Part shown: piece by piece, positions 1-8,128 of the stretch
How the letters are laid out: every line of letters starts with the position of its first letter
Position numbering within the stretch: the first letter of the stretch is position 1
Program-made: the position numbers and the translations under genes
Notes under the pieces: generated by a model
Databases searched by the model: none
Told to the model about the DNA's origin: nothing
Seen by the model: the letters and a program-made list of their open reading frames with translations, nothing else
NCBI GenBank assembly: GCA_020630955.1
Contig: JAHDIE010000035.1
Span: 1-38,267, forward strand
Length of the DNA: 38,267 bases
Source of the DNA: Saprospiraceae bacterium
GTDB taxonomy: Bacteria; Bacteroidota; Bacteroidia; Chitinophagales; Saprospiraceae
Direction: 5' to 3'

Positions 1-78
1 TTCAAATTCTCGCTCTTCTTTGCTGCAAGAGCTAAATAGGATTAAACTGATAAAACAAAGTGGTAATAAATTTTTCAT
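1..78 (-). CDS. Lipoprotein N-terminus (partial, cut by window edge)
   Basis: The first 26 codons of a minus-strand gene are visible before the window ends. They start MKNLLPLCF, run through a hydrophobic stretch and end in a lipobox-like FSSC at residue 18, followed by acidic and basic residues (SKEEREFE). This is a typical Bacteroidota lipoprotein signal. The ATG (78-76) overlaps the stop codon of the upstream hydrolase gene in an ATGA arrangement, so the two are probably translationally coupled. The mature protein lies outside the window, so no function can be given. Confidence 0.7.
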   Translation of the reverse strand, partial: MKNLLPLCFISLILFSSCSKEEREFE

Positions 79-1388
79 AAACATTGATTTATAATAAAGA
101 ATGGGATTGGAGCATCGGTTTTCAATTGTTTTAATATAGCAAAATGAACTCCTGAGTCACTAGGTTGTGCAAAATGGCTAACTCCTGCTAAAGTCTCTTC
201 ATGTATTGATCCTGGTAAAGACTGGTTATCAACTGGAACCAATCCGTCTGAAGGTTTGTCAGGGCCAAAATTAGGGACAGAAATATAAGTCGTTTCCCAG
301 CATTCGTCATTGGTATTGCAAGTACCGTCCATTGCTAGAGGTTCTAATTCCACTGCATCTAATGAATTGCATGATACGGGATTTCCTTGCGCATCAATGC
401 AATCACAATTCCATGCTTGTTGACTTTGTTGTGTCCAAGTGACATCACCGCCTGCTCCAATTAACTGATTCCATGCAGGTCCTGTTGTAATTAGCCAATT
501 ATATCCGTCTTGGAATTCTTTCGATGCTTTTCTTAATTTTGCTCTTAGTCCATTCTTGAACCCAAAGTTGAAAGTAAGATTTGATAAGACTTGAAGAATA
601 TCGGCGGTTGCGCCATAACCAATGGCTGTATAGTTGGCAGCTGTTGTCAAATTTACTCCAGTACCCATAATGTTATTAAAATCTGTATTTAAAAAGTTTG
701 CATCCTCCAAAAGGCGATAAAGTGGATTTCCATTTACTGAGCAAGTAATTCCAATGGAAGGTAGACTTGAAGCCGGTAAATTGGCAATTCTTCCATCAAT
801 AACTAATTCCCCTACAGATTCTCCGTTTCCTAAAAATCTTGAGGCTTTTTCCAAGAGTGAATTGTAAAGATTTGAACAAATAGTATTTTCCAACATTCCA
901 ACTAGATCGGGATCAGGCTGTATTATAAATCTAATTTCTGCCAGTGAAATTAAAGGGTCTGTAATAACTTCTTCACAACCAGATATTACCCAATCCTCAA
1001 AGTTTCCATTAAGGTTAGAATTTGCAAGGAGTGCTCCATGATGTGCAGATCCAACCGTAATATAGCCACCAAAATAATCAGTCCCTAAATTATCCATATG
1101 TCTTAGATTTATTCCTCCGAAACTATGACCTATAGCAATGTCATTTGATGTTGCGTTATTGTGTTCCAATTGAACATTAAACGTTCCTGAATAAACATCA
1201 ATTCCTTGATTTGAGGCCATTAATGATTGGGTTGTATTGATATTAGGACACTCTTCTCTTATGAAATCATCAAAAGCATCCCAGCTGTCTTGATCTCCGC
1301 CCAGTCCGTGGGCCAGATGAATGGTTTTATTTTGAGCAAAAGAAATAGTTGTAAATAATGATAGTAAAAATATAATATATTGTTTCAT
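75..1388 (-). CDS. Secreted alpha/beta-hydrolase (lipase/esterase-like)
   Basis: A 437-residue protein with a Sec signal peptide (about residues 1-19, ending ISFAQ). An oxyanion-loop-like HLAHGLGG lies at 24-31, and the nucleophile elbow GHSFGG at 87-92 makes Ser89 the likely catalytic serine. The SAHHG at about 114-118 resembles the TPHxG segment seen after the elbow in many lipases. Near the C-terminus SDGLVPVDNQ (Asp381) and VSHF (His405) are the likely acid and base. The triad order and spacing fit the alpha/beta-hydrolase fold; substrate is unknown, with lipid ester most likely by analogy. No T9SS sorting domain is seen. It lies 21 bases after a lipoprotein gene and overlaps the next one, so the three look like an operon. 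Confidence 0.8.
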   Translation of the reverse strand: MKQYIIFLLSLFTTISFAQNKTIHLAHGLGGDQDSWDAFDDFIREECPNINTTQSLMASNQGIDVYSGTFNVQLEHNNATSNDIAIGHSFGGINLRHMDNLGTDYFGGYITVGSAHHGALLANSNLNGNFEDWVISGCEEVITDPLISLAEIRFIIQPDPDLVGMLENTICSNLYNSLLEKASRFLGNGESVGELVIDGRIANLPASSLPSIGITCSVNGNPLYRLLEDANFLNTDFNNIMGTGVNLTTAANYTAIGYGATADILQVLSNLTFNFGFKNGLRAKLRKASKEFQDGYNWLITTGPAWNQLIGAGGDVTWTQQSQQAWNCDCIDAQGNPVSCNSLDAVELEPLAMDGTCNTNDECWETTYISVPNFGPDKPSDGLVPVDNQSLPGSIHEETLAGVSHFAQPSDSGVHFAILKQLKTDAPIPFFIINQCL

Positions 1389-1409
1389 AATGATTGTGTT
1401 TTAAGTTGA

Positions 1410-2225
1410 TTAAAGTGTTACGCGAAAATCGTTGAAGCTTATTTGTTCAACTGTGAATACTGGGTCCGAGCAAATCATATTTTCTTTATAGTCGTAATTG
1501 GCTATAAACTTTGGAATGATTGTACCATCAGGTTTACATTCATAAGTCAAGATTGTCTTGCTTATTAGATTACCTGAAGGATCAGTAGTTTGTGAACTAA
1601 TCATTACGTGGTTTTTCATGTCATAAACTGTTGTGGTAGTATTTCCATCTTCGTCAACTTCGGTTATGGTCAAAGCATTTCCATTGATGGTTGTCGTTGC
1701 GCCATTGTTTTGTGCTTCTAAAATCATTACGTTCATTGCGCTATCTTTTTGTATTTCTGTATAGTAATAACTTTGCGCTATGGTTTGGAAAAATTTGACA
1801 TCGTAATCAACTTGTACTGTGGTAGTAGATCCATCTGGTGCTGTTTGTGTTAGCACACCATCACATAATTTGGTTGTTGAATAGCTATTGCCTTTACCAC
1901 CATTTCTATCTCTGGTATTTAATTTTTCTTGCATTTCAATACAAGGTCTTCCCGATTGATCAAATGTTGTTGACACTGTTGTTGTTGAACTAGGGACAGC
2001 AATCAATCGTACATCGATGGCGCATAAGTCCTCTAAAGTTCCTGTTGTTGGTTCAATAATTTGATCTGTTGTCATTTCGTAACTGATTGATAAGTTATTA
2101 ATGCTCCTTTCGGAAACAAAATCATTTCCATCATCTAATAATGATCGATCTGATTCATCTGTGCAAGCAATCAAGGTGACCAAGAACGTGCCCAGAGTTA
2201 GGAATAAAAAGAATTTTAATTTCAT
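1410..2225 (-). CDS. Hypothetical lipoprotein, threonine-rich
   Basis: A 271-residue protein beginning MKLKFFLFLT with a hydrophobic segment and a lipid-attachment cysteine at residue 21 (TLIAC). The mature part is rich in Thr, Asp and Asn, and contains repeated motifs such as DGNTTTTVYD and DGSTTTVQVDYD, which suggest beta structure of the kind that describes text-like repeats. I recognise no family. It is the first gene of a minus-strand unit with the hydrolase (gap 21 bases) and may be its membrane-anchored partner; that is inference from position only. It is probably exposed at the outer membrane or in the periplasm. Confidence 0.7.
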   Translation of the reverse strand: MKLKFFLFLTLGTFLVTLIACTDESDRSLLDDGNDFVSERSINNLSISYEMTTDQIIEPTTGTLEDLCAIDVRLIAVPSSTTTVSTTFDQSGRPCIEMQEKLNTRDRNGGKGNSYSTTKLCDGVLTQTAPDGSTTTVQVDYDVKFFQTIAQSYYYTEIQKDSAMNVMILEAQNNGATTTINGNALTITEVDEDGNTTTTVYDMKNHVMISSQTTDPSGNLISKTILTYECKPDGTIIPKFIANYDYKENMICSDPVFTVEQISFNDFRVTL

Positions 2226-2492
2226 TGTTAAGTTTTTAATTTTTAAAAAATATCAATTGATACTTTTAAATGAAAAAAAAACTTAATAGGTAAACAACTT
2301 TTTGTTTTGAACATTAAGATCACCTTATTCCTTAATTATTATCTCAAAGAAATAGCTTCCCAGTTCTTTTATTTTATAATAATGATAGAAATTGATTTTT
2401 TTATTTTACTTTTTGTAAATTATTTCAAACTAAAATATTGAAAATTGATAATAATGATGCTATGGTAATTTCACTAAACTTAATTGTAAACT
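2226..2492. other. AT-rich intergenic region
   Basis: This 267-base stretch is upstream of the lipoprotein gene starting at 2225 and downstream of the orphan sorting-domain ORF. It is strongly AT-rich with several T and A runs. I see no convincing ORF and no exact TAnnTTTG box facing the lipoprotein gene. Confidence 0.5.
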
Positions 2493-2735
2493 TTACCAAT
2501 ACATCTTTGAATGTATCTTAATATTTAATTCTGAAGTTGGGTCTATAATGTGGAGTGGTTCATAAAAGTTTCTTCCTGAGCAGGTGACATGAATGAGGTA
2601 CAAGCCTGGTGGAAGAAAATTGGATTCCAAATGATCGATGTATTGAAAATATTGATTTCTATAGACCACTTGCCCATCTGAGTTCTTTACTGTCAACTCT
2701 CCAATCAGGTCATTATTTATGGCAATCGAAATCAT
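2493..2735 (-). CDS. Orphan T9SS type A sorting-domain-like fragment
   Basis: An 80-residue ORF with no signal peptide. Residues about 10-60 follow the beta-sandwich pattern of T9SS C-terminal sorting domains: a strand ending in NSDGQVVYRNQ (compare the usual IYNxxGQxV), then LPPGLYLIHV (compare LPxGxYFVxV), then a final strand. The usual upstream PNP motif and any passenger domain are missing, and an in-frame TGA lies 9 bases before the ATG, so this is not simply a long gene with a wrong start. It continues about 20 residues beyond where a sorting domain normally stops. It may be a relic of a lost secreted protein, or a small protein using the same fold. Confidence 0.45.
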   Translation of the reverse strand: MISIAINNDLIGELTVKNSDGQVVYRNQYFQYIDHLESNFLPPGLYLIHVTCSGRNFYEPLHIIDPTSELNIKIHSKMYW

Positions 2736-2853
2736 ATATATAATTCAATCTTTTTGTTCTTATATACCTATGTGATAGAATTTTAGGCTGGGTAAACAAC
2801 GAAAGCATGTTAATGCTAAAAAAAGAAGGAATTTTGTACTATTTTGGAAAAGG

Positions 2854-3339
2854 TCAGACTTTATTGCCGCATTGGGTGCAGAATTTGTATCCTTCTTCGT
2901 TAAGTTGGTTGCAAGAGCGGCATCGAACCTTTATTATGGTTGTTGCAAGACCTTCTTCAACAATTTTTTCAAAGTTCTTTTTTTCAAGGATTGCTGCAAC
3001 TTGTTCTTCTTTATTATTTAGGATTGGTTTCTCTTCATCTTTTTGTTTTGATGATGTTAAGCTAATGAAGGTAAGCATCGATAAAACCGAGATAATAAAT
3101 AGAATAATAAAAATTGTTGGGAATGATTTTCTATTTTGAATTTTAGGCCTAAAAGGATGTTCAAGGATCAATTGATTGGTCTTGCCCAATTCCTTTACGA
3201 TTTGTTCCATTTTCTTTTTTTGCAACTCAATTTCTTCCTTGCTTAGAGCATTTGGATATTCTGTCTGGCAAGTACTCATTTGCGGAAGCATGAATAGAAC
3301 AAAGAGAACCAATGCAGTAATGAAATTACGCAAGATCAT
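2854..3339 (-). CDS. Membrane protein with C-terminal zinc ribbon
   Basis: I start this at the ATG at 3339 (161 residues, MILRNFITAL), because the following hydrophobic stretch then forms a normal N-terminal signal or anchor; an ATG at 3387 is also open. A second hydrophobic segment at about 73-95 should span the inner membrane. A charged coiled-coil-like stretch (EEIELQKKKMEQIVKEL) sits between them. The end carries two CxxC knuckles, CRSC at 140-143 and CTQC at 154-157, a zinc-ribbon fold. This layout is shared by many small bacterial membrane proteins of unknown role. It lies 85 bases downstream of the Omp28-like gene on the same strand, so cotranscription is possible. Confidence 0.65.
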   Translation of the reverse strand: MILRNFITALVLFVLFMLPQMSTCQTEYPNALSKEEIELQKKKMEQIVKELGKTNQLILEHPFRPKIQNRKSFPTIFIILFIISVLSMLTFISLTSSKQKDEEKPILNNKEEQVAAILEKKNFEKIVEEGLATTIIKVRCRSCNQLNEEGYKFCTQCGNKV

Positions 3340-3424
3340 GTTGCGAGGAATAATTATGCTGAAAATCGAAGTCATCATTAATAACAACTTTGTTGCAGGA
3401 AATAGAGTTCCCTTGAAATTCAGA

Positions 3425-4249
3425 TTATTCTACGATATAAGCTTTTGCTGCTTGATATATTTCCTTGGTTTCAGGAGTGATCTCATGCACAAATACAATG
3501 ATTTCCATATTTTCTGCAACCCATAATCCATCATCTTCATCAGGAATGGTGTAGCTGAATGAGGTATTAAAAAACTCATTGGCTGTGAGTTTATTGGTTA
3601 AGCCATCACCATCGAAAGCTGTTAACATGGTTCGAAGCATATGATTGTGTTCATAATCATCGATGATAACGCTTACATCTTTTTGGGCATCGATAATATG
3701 ATTTTCAGTAAGCATCACTGATATTCGAATATCGCCTTCAAAATTAATGAGTGGCTCTATTTCAACTTCGATATTTAATTCTCTTGAACTTGTATTGTAA
3801 TCAGTAGCAATTTCAAGACCCATGGTTTGATCTTTCGCCAACTCGTTTTCTACAAATTGACCCCATAGGTCTACACTTGAAATAGCAAATTCCGTTTGAT
3901 CTTCTTGTTGTACTCTGTTAAAAGAAGCAGCCGGTTTTCCAAAAATTGGTTTCAAATAATCTTCCAGATCATTGGCAAGTTCAGACCTGAAATCATATCT
4001 GCTTTGAGGTAACGGTTCTGCAAGAAACTCTCCATGAATTGAAACGCCAATTACATTATCAGGATATTTTTCAATTAGTTCCTCCAATTTCAAAGTGCCT
4101 TGAGGGCAGTTTGGACAACTTACTCCAGTCAGTTCTTCAATGAGCATCACTTTTTCAGTGTCAGGTGGATCAAACTCAGGAATGGTAACCATCACTTCAG
4201 TACACCCAAAAAATAAAAATATTGCGAAAATTAATAGAAATCTTGTCAT
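3425..4249 (-). CDS. Omp28-related outer-membrane lipoprotein (thioredoxin-like)
   Basis: A 274-residue lipoprotein: signal with acylated Cys at residue 16 (LFFGC), then a thioredoxin-like start with KVMLIEELTGVSCPNCP, giving a CPNC redox motif at Cys45-Cys48. The downstream region (GVSIHGEF, GKPAASFNR) matches the Omp28 family first described from Porphyromonas, whose members carry such a vicinal Cys pair. It probably acts in disulfide chemistry at the outer membrane or surface. It follows the DUF6029 gene after only 3 bases and diverges from a TlpA-like gene, which supports a shared envelope redox role. The exact substrate is unknown. Confidence 0.85.
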   Translation of the reverse strand: MTRFLLIFAIFLFFGCTEVMVTIPEFDPPDTEKVMLIEELTGVSCPNCPQGTLKLEELIEKYPDNVIGVSIHGEFLAEPLPQSRYDFRSELANDLEDYLKPIFGKPAASFNRVQQEDQTEFAISSVDLWGQFVENELAKDQTMGLEIATDYNTSSRELNIEVEIEPLINFEGDIRISVMLTENHIIDAQKDVSVIIDDYEHNHMLRTMLTAFDGDGLTNKLTANEFFNTSFSYTIPDEDDGLWVAENMEIIVFVHEITPETKEIYQAAKAYIVE

Positions 4250-4252
4250 GAT

Positions 4253-5932
4253 TTAAAAAGTTGAGTTGATTGAAAATTTTACCCCGCTAAATGCAGGTTC
4301 TAATCTACAGATACCACCTGTACAAACGATTCCTTCTACCTGTTTGACATAGGAAAGTCCGTATCGATTGTTTTTATTTTTATAAAAGACATCAAACCTA
4401 GGATAATGTAAGGCGAGTTTTTCTCCACTGTCATCAGATGGAGAATTTTTACCTGGAGTGACATTGAACATATCTGATGCTACAAAAGACCAATGAGGTG
4501 CGATGTTGTATTCTAGGAGACCAAAAATCCAATCGCCATAATCTTGCTTTTTGCCAGCTTTTTCATCGTCGCCAATCAGCATATATTGTCCTTCAAATCT
4601 GATGGATTTTTTTCTATCAATTTTATAAAGAACATCAAAATATGGAACTATGGTGTTGACCAATGGCACTTCAGGTTTTACCTCATATATTTCTTGATTA
4701 TAGGTTTGGAATTGGATTCCTGAAGTTATTCTCCAAAGTCTTTTGATCTTATAAATGGTTTCCAAATATAATTCTCTGTACAATAATAAATCTGTACTTA
4801 AGTCAGTGATGTTGGAGAAATTAATATTTACATTTAAGTTTTTCTTTACCCTGTATTTGATATCCAATTGAAATGCTAGTTCGCTTAAGTCTTGGGTAGC
4901 AGGGGAGTATCTGGCCGTTAGACGATATGTGTTGAGTCTATTCATGGGCGGCAAGAAATTTACTTGGCCAAAATTTCTTGTTAGGGTTGGATCTACTCTA
5001 AAGTTGAAATTTTCAGTTCTTTTGGCTTCTGCAGTAATTCCTAATTTATTTTTTGCAAAGCCAAAACTTGTGTAGATCATGGAGCCAGGAGCTCTTCTAT
5101 ATTTTCCGATACGGATTGCCCCATTGCTTAATTCTAGTTCCGCCATGGGATCATTAAAGACATCTGGACTTTTGTAGGCACCTTCTATATACCAGGAAAA
5201 GTTTTTATAAGTTAAGGTGTTATAAATAGAGGCTAGATATACATTGTAGGTTGGTTTAAATCTTTCTTCCACAATGTAGTCTTTGACGATTCCTATTACC
5301 TTGTTCATGGTAACGTCATCAAGTGTTCTATTAACAAAGCCAATACCTGGAGCAATATTAATTGGGTTTTCCTCTCCAAAAGATTTGAAGCCTTCAATTT
5401 TTGCTCCCTTGACAATTGAGGTAAAGGTGCTAAATAGATTTCTTTGTCTTCCAGTGAATGCGGTGGCTTGCCATTCTTCTCCTAATTTATATGTGATTTG
5501 CGCACCCACCAAGGCGTTGTCTATTAGTTGTGGCCTTTGTTCGTAGGCCCTAAATATTGAACCAGAACCGATTTGATTGTAAATATAACCTACTGTAACC
5601 CCTAGTTTCTCCATTTGTTTGGAAATGTACCATCTTCCAATGCCTTGATCAGAGTATGAGTTATTTGGATCTAAGAGGTTTGAATTGTTGAACAGATCAA
5701 ATCTGATCCCTGCTGAGTACCCATTAATTCTGTACCCAAGGTTAAGCCAAGCTTCTGCACCATACAATTGTCTATCATATTGAGGAATGTTAGCAGCACC
5801 AATAAGGGAGTCTCTTATGAAAAAATTGGCGTTACTTTGAAAACCTCCTGAGAAGATCCCCTTTTCTTGTCCAAAGCAAGAAGTAGTGAACAGGACAGAA
5901 AATATAATAAAACAGGCAATTCGTTGGTTCAT
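4253..5932 (-). CDS. DUF6029 family outer-membrane beta-barrel protein
   Basis: The start is set at the ATG at 5932 (559 residues, MNQRIACF) because it gives a regular signal peptide ending CFGQ; an upstream in-frame ATG adds ten hydrophobic residues. The rest is rich in alternating aromatic and polar residues, with repeated short strands separated by turns and a C-terminal Phe (KFSINSTF), as in outer-membrane barrels. Features such as GAEAWLNLGYRINGYSAGIR and RWYISKQ match my memory of DUF6029 proteins, which are often found beside Omp28 and TlpA genes. Function is unknown. It heads a two-gene unit with the Omp28-like gene. Confidence 0.75.
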   Translation of the reverse strand: MNQRIACFIIFSVLFTTSCFGQEKGIFSGGFQSNANFFIRDSLIGAANIPQYDRQLYGAEAWLNLGYRINGYSAGIRFDLFNNSNLLDPNNSYSDQGIGRWYISKQMEKLGVTVGYIYNQIGSGSIFRAYEQRPQLIDNALVGAQITYKLGEEWQATAFTGRQRNLFSTFTSIVKGAKIEGFKSFGEENPINIAPGIGFVNRTLDDVTMNKVIGIVKDYIVEERFKPTYNVYLASIYNTLTYKNFSWYIEGAYKSPDVFNDPMAELELSNGAIRIGKYRRAPGSMIYTSFGFAKNKLGITAEAKRTENFNFRVDPTLTRNFGQVNFLPPMNRLNTYRLTARYSPATQDLSELAFQLDIKYRVKKNLNVNINFSNITDLSTDLLLYRELYLETIYKIKRLWRITSGIQFQTYNQEIYEVKPEVPLVNTIVPYFDVLYKIDRKKSIRFEGQYMLIGDDEKAGKKQDYGDWIFGLLEYNIAPHWSFVASDMFNVTPGKNSPSDDSGEKLALHYPRFDVFYKNKNNRYGLSYVKQVEGIVCTGGICRLEPAFSGVKFSINSTF

Positions 5933-5967
5933 TATCAAAATAAAAATTAACATTTGTGTCATCGATC

Positions 5968-5986
5968 GGTTAAACTATGGTTAAAC
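5968..5986. repeat. Tandem GGTTAAAC direct repeat in a divergent promoter region
   Basis: The octamer GGTTAAAC occurs at 5968-5975 and again at 5979-5986, separated by TAT, an 11-base period or about one helical turn. A related GGTTAAAA lies at 6008-6015. They sit in the 125-base gap between the divergent DUF6029 and TlpA-like genes. This spacing suits a dimeric or tandem regulator, but the regulator is not known and chance cannot be excluded in AT-rich DNA. Confidence 0.35.
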
Positions 5987-6057
5987 AAGCCGATGAAACG
6001 TGAATAGGGTTAAAAAATGACCTAATTTGTTTATAAATTAAAAGTACATAATTTAAC

Positions 6058-6558
6058 ATGAAAGTATTAAATCTCTTGCTGTTGAGTGTTGTTTTTACTC
6101 TCTCTTCTGCATTCACCCCGACAGAAAATAAACTTCCCGCATTGAAATTTAAAACATTGGACGGACAAAGCGTTGATGTTTATGATTATTTAGAGGATGG
6201 AAAATTGACAGTCATTAGTTTTTGGGCAACTTGGTGTACGCCTTGCAAAGCGGAATTGGATGCTTTGACAGAATTTTATGCAGATTGGCAAGAAGACTAC
6301 AATGTGGAGTTATTGGCGGTTACAATCGATAATGCAAGAGGTCTTTCTAAAGTTCCTGCTGAAGTCACAACAAAAGGATGGGAGTTTACTGTTCTTTCTG
6401 ATGTTAACTCAGAATCACTTACTGCTCTTGAATTTCAAACGATTCCACAGACCTTTGTGGTTGATGGACAAGGAAATATTGTATATGCTCACAATGGTTA
6501 TACTGCTGGTGATGAGTATGAATTGGATGAAAAGCTAGCAGCCCTTTCAGCAAAGTAA
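6058..6558 (+). CDS. TlpA-like thioredoxin (thiol-disulfide oxidoreductase)
   Basis: A 166-residue exported protein with a signal peptide ending near SSAF (residue 19). The thioredoxin fold is clear: FWATWCTPC places the redox pair at Cys60 and Cys63, and the cis-proline loop TIPQTFVVD follows at about 137-145. The length and WCTPC motif fit the TlpA/ResA/AhpC-TSA group that keeps or reduces thiols outside the cytoplasm. It diverges from the Omp28-like/DUF6029 unit, suggesting it may pass electrons to the Cys pair of the Omp28-like lipoprotein; that is inference. It ends in a good intrinsic terminator and appears to be a single-gene transcript. Confidence 0.9.
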   Translation: MKVLNLLLLSVVFTLSSAFTPTENKLPALKFKTLDGQSVDVYDYLEDGKLTVISFWATWCTPCKAELDALTEFYADWQEDYNVELLAVTIDNARGLSKVPAEVTTKGWEFTVLSDVNSESLTALEFQTIPQTFVVDGQGNIVYAHNGYTAGDEYELDEKLAALSAK

Positions 6559-6578
6559 AAAGGTATTAAATATAATAG

Positions 6579-6616
6579 AAGCCTCAAAGCGGAAAAGCTT
6601 TGGGGCTTTTTGTTTT
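6579..6616 (+). terminator. Intrinsic terminator after the TlpA-like gene
   Basis: AAGCCTCAAAGC (6579-6590) pairs with GCTTTGGGGCTT (6597-6608), a 12-bp stem with one G-U pair and a six-base loop, followed by TTTTGTTTT. It lies 20 bases after the stop codon at 6558. Confidence 0.85.
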
Positions 6617-6773
6617 AAGGAGTGATTCCTTTTTGAATCTAATAGCATCCGTATTCCTCAGATGGTATATAATGTTTTATGTTGATAGGATCTAATTTTT
6701 GCTCGTCTTTAAACTTTGGTGGATTTCCAACCATTTATTTATTATGAGCGTTATTACATCAAACAACGAATAA

Positions 6774-7334
6774 ATGAATAAAATTATATTGTTTTTATTG
6801 GTGAGTCTGCTGGTGGGGTGTACCTCTCCAGATGATATCGCACAGATTGAATTTGAGGGCATGAAGCCTGTATATGTGACTGAGGAAGAGAATAGGGTAG
6901 CAATTACTGAAGCTCGTTCCTTTGAGAGATTGGGGAAGATTGTTTATGCTGCTCCATATCTTTTAATAAATGAAAGGTTTAAAGGAATTCATGTGGTAGA
7001 TAATTCTGATCCATCAAATCCAATGAAGTTGAATTTTATCCAAATTCCTGGAAATACTGATTTTACGGTGAGGCAAGGATACATTTATGCCAATCATGGA
7101 AGTGATTTTAAAGTTTTTCAACTCGCCTTTGGTCTTGAGACTTCATTGGCAGATGAGTTGTCAATTCAAGAAACCTATGTCATTGAACAATTTTTTACTT
7201 CTGGGCAAAACAATACTATACAAGGATTGGTGCCACCTAATTACAGTGGTTTCTTTGAATGTGTGGACCCCGACAAAGGAATTGTGGTCAATTGGGAAGA
7301 AACTATATTAATAGACCCTGAATGTCAGATATAA
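6774..7334 (+). CDS. LVIVD-repeat lipoprotein (short, upstream member of pair)
   Basis: A 186-residue lipoprotein (Cys16 in LLVGC). The centre carries one LVIVD-type beta-propeller repeat, GIHVVDNSDPSNPMKLNFI, followed by a strand with YIYANHGSDFKVF. The C-terminus FFECVDPDKGIVVNWEE is a signature I associate with the short protein that precedes a longer LVIVD lipoprotein in many Bacteroidota. Its TAA shares a base with the ATG of the next gene (TAATG), so the pair should be coupled and made in fixed ratio. It is probably displayed on the outer membrane; the function is unknown. Confidence 0.75.
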   Translation: MNKIILFLLVSLLVGCTSPDDIAQIEFEGMKPVYVTEEENRVAITEARSFERLGKIVYAAPYLLINERFKGIHVVDNSDPSNPMKLNFIQIPGNTDFTVRQGYIYANHGSDFKVFQLAFGLETSLADELSIQETYVIEQFFTSGQNNTIQGLVPPNYSGFFECVDPDKGIVVNWEETILIDPECQI

Positions 7335-8128
7335 TGAAAAAGATACTATTTGTAATACTAACGGTAACAATATTTGCTTCTTGTGCCAACGATAATGGAA
7401 TAGCTGGAGAAACTTTAGGGAGTGGAGAGGTTCTTTCAGGATCTTATGCTAATATGCTAACCTTGGGGAATTTTTTATATGTCCTAGGAGATGGAGCATT
7501 GAAAACATTCACTTTAGATGACCCAGCAAAACCTGGTTTGATTAATGATCAATCAATCAATTTTGAAATTGAATCATTGTTTATTAGTGGAGATAATATT
7601 TTTGTTGGATCTCAGCAAGCCATGTACATATACACCATTGACGACGATGGAATTCCTATGTTTAGGAGTGAGACAAGTTATAATGATTTGGGTCCTGAGA
7701 GTTGTTTTAGTGATCCAATTTCTGCCAATTCTAAGTATGCGTATTCTACTTTGGCCAATAATTCTAATACTTTTAATGAGGCAGACGGTTGTTGGAGGCC
7801 AGCCTTGCAGGATCAAATGCGTGTATATGATATTGAAGATTTAGATAATCCGGTGCATGTTAATACTATCTTTATGCAGGAACCAAAAGGAATAGCTATG
7901 GATGGAGATGTTTTATTTGTATGTGAAGCAAATGACGGATTGACTATTTTTGATATTGCAGATGGGGATATGCCAGAGGAGCTGTATCATTTTCCAAACT
8001 TCAAAGCTTACGATGTGATTCCAACAAACGGATTGTGTATGATTGTTGGACAAGATACCTTACATCAATTTGACTATTCTGATCTATCAAACGTATTTAA
8101 AATTGGGGAATTTGAATTACGTGACTAA
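7334..8128 (+). CDS. LVIVD-repeat beta-propeller lipoprotein
   Basis: The start is the ATG at 7334, giving MKKILFVILT and Cys17 (IFASC), 264 residues; an ATG 12 bases earlier would spoil the lipoprotein signal and overlap more of the previous gene. The body shows repeated propeller blades of the form FLYVLGDGALKTFTLDDPAKP, MYIYTIDDDGIP, MRVYDIEDLDNPVHV and LTIFDIADGDMP, so about five to six LVIVD blades. The end (GLCMIVGQDTLHQFDYSDL) is typical of the longer pair member. It overlaps the upstream gene by one base and the downstream barrel gene by eight bases, so all three are probably made together. Confidence 0.8.
   Translation: MKKILFVILTVTIFASCANDNGIAGETLGSGEVLSGSYANMLTLGNFLYVLGDGALKTFTLDDPAKPGLINDQSINFEIESLFISGDNIFVGSQQAMYIYTIDDDGIPMFRSETSYNDLGPESCFSDPISANSKYAYSTLANNSNTFNEADGCWRPALQDQMRVYDIEDLDNPVHVNTIFMQEPKGIAMDGDVLFVCEANDGLTIFDIADGDMPEELYHFPNFKAYDVIPTNGLCMIVGQDTLHQFDYSDLSNVFKIGEFELRD

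Noticed and set aside
2807-3526. Plus-strand open frames opposite the zinc-ribbon gene
   Set aside because: They are antisense to better-supported coding with TM segments and CxxC motifs and have no domain features.
5933-5962. Start of the DUF6029 gene at 5962
   Set aside because: The ten extra residues only extend the hydrophobic stretch; ATG 5932 gives a regular signal peptide.
8043-8120. Upstream ATG start for the barrel gene at 8043
   Set aside because: It lies deep in the LVIVD lipoprotein gene and would place 26 residues before the signal peptide; GTG 8121 fits better.
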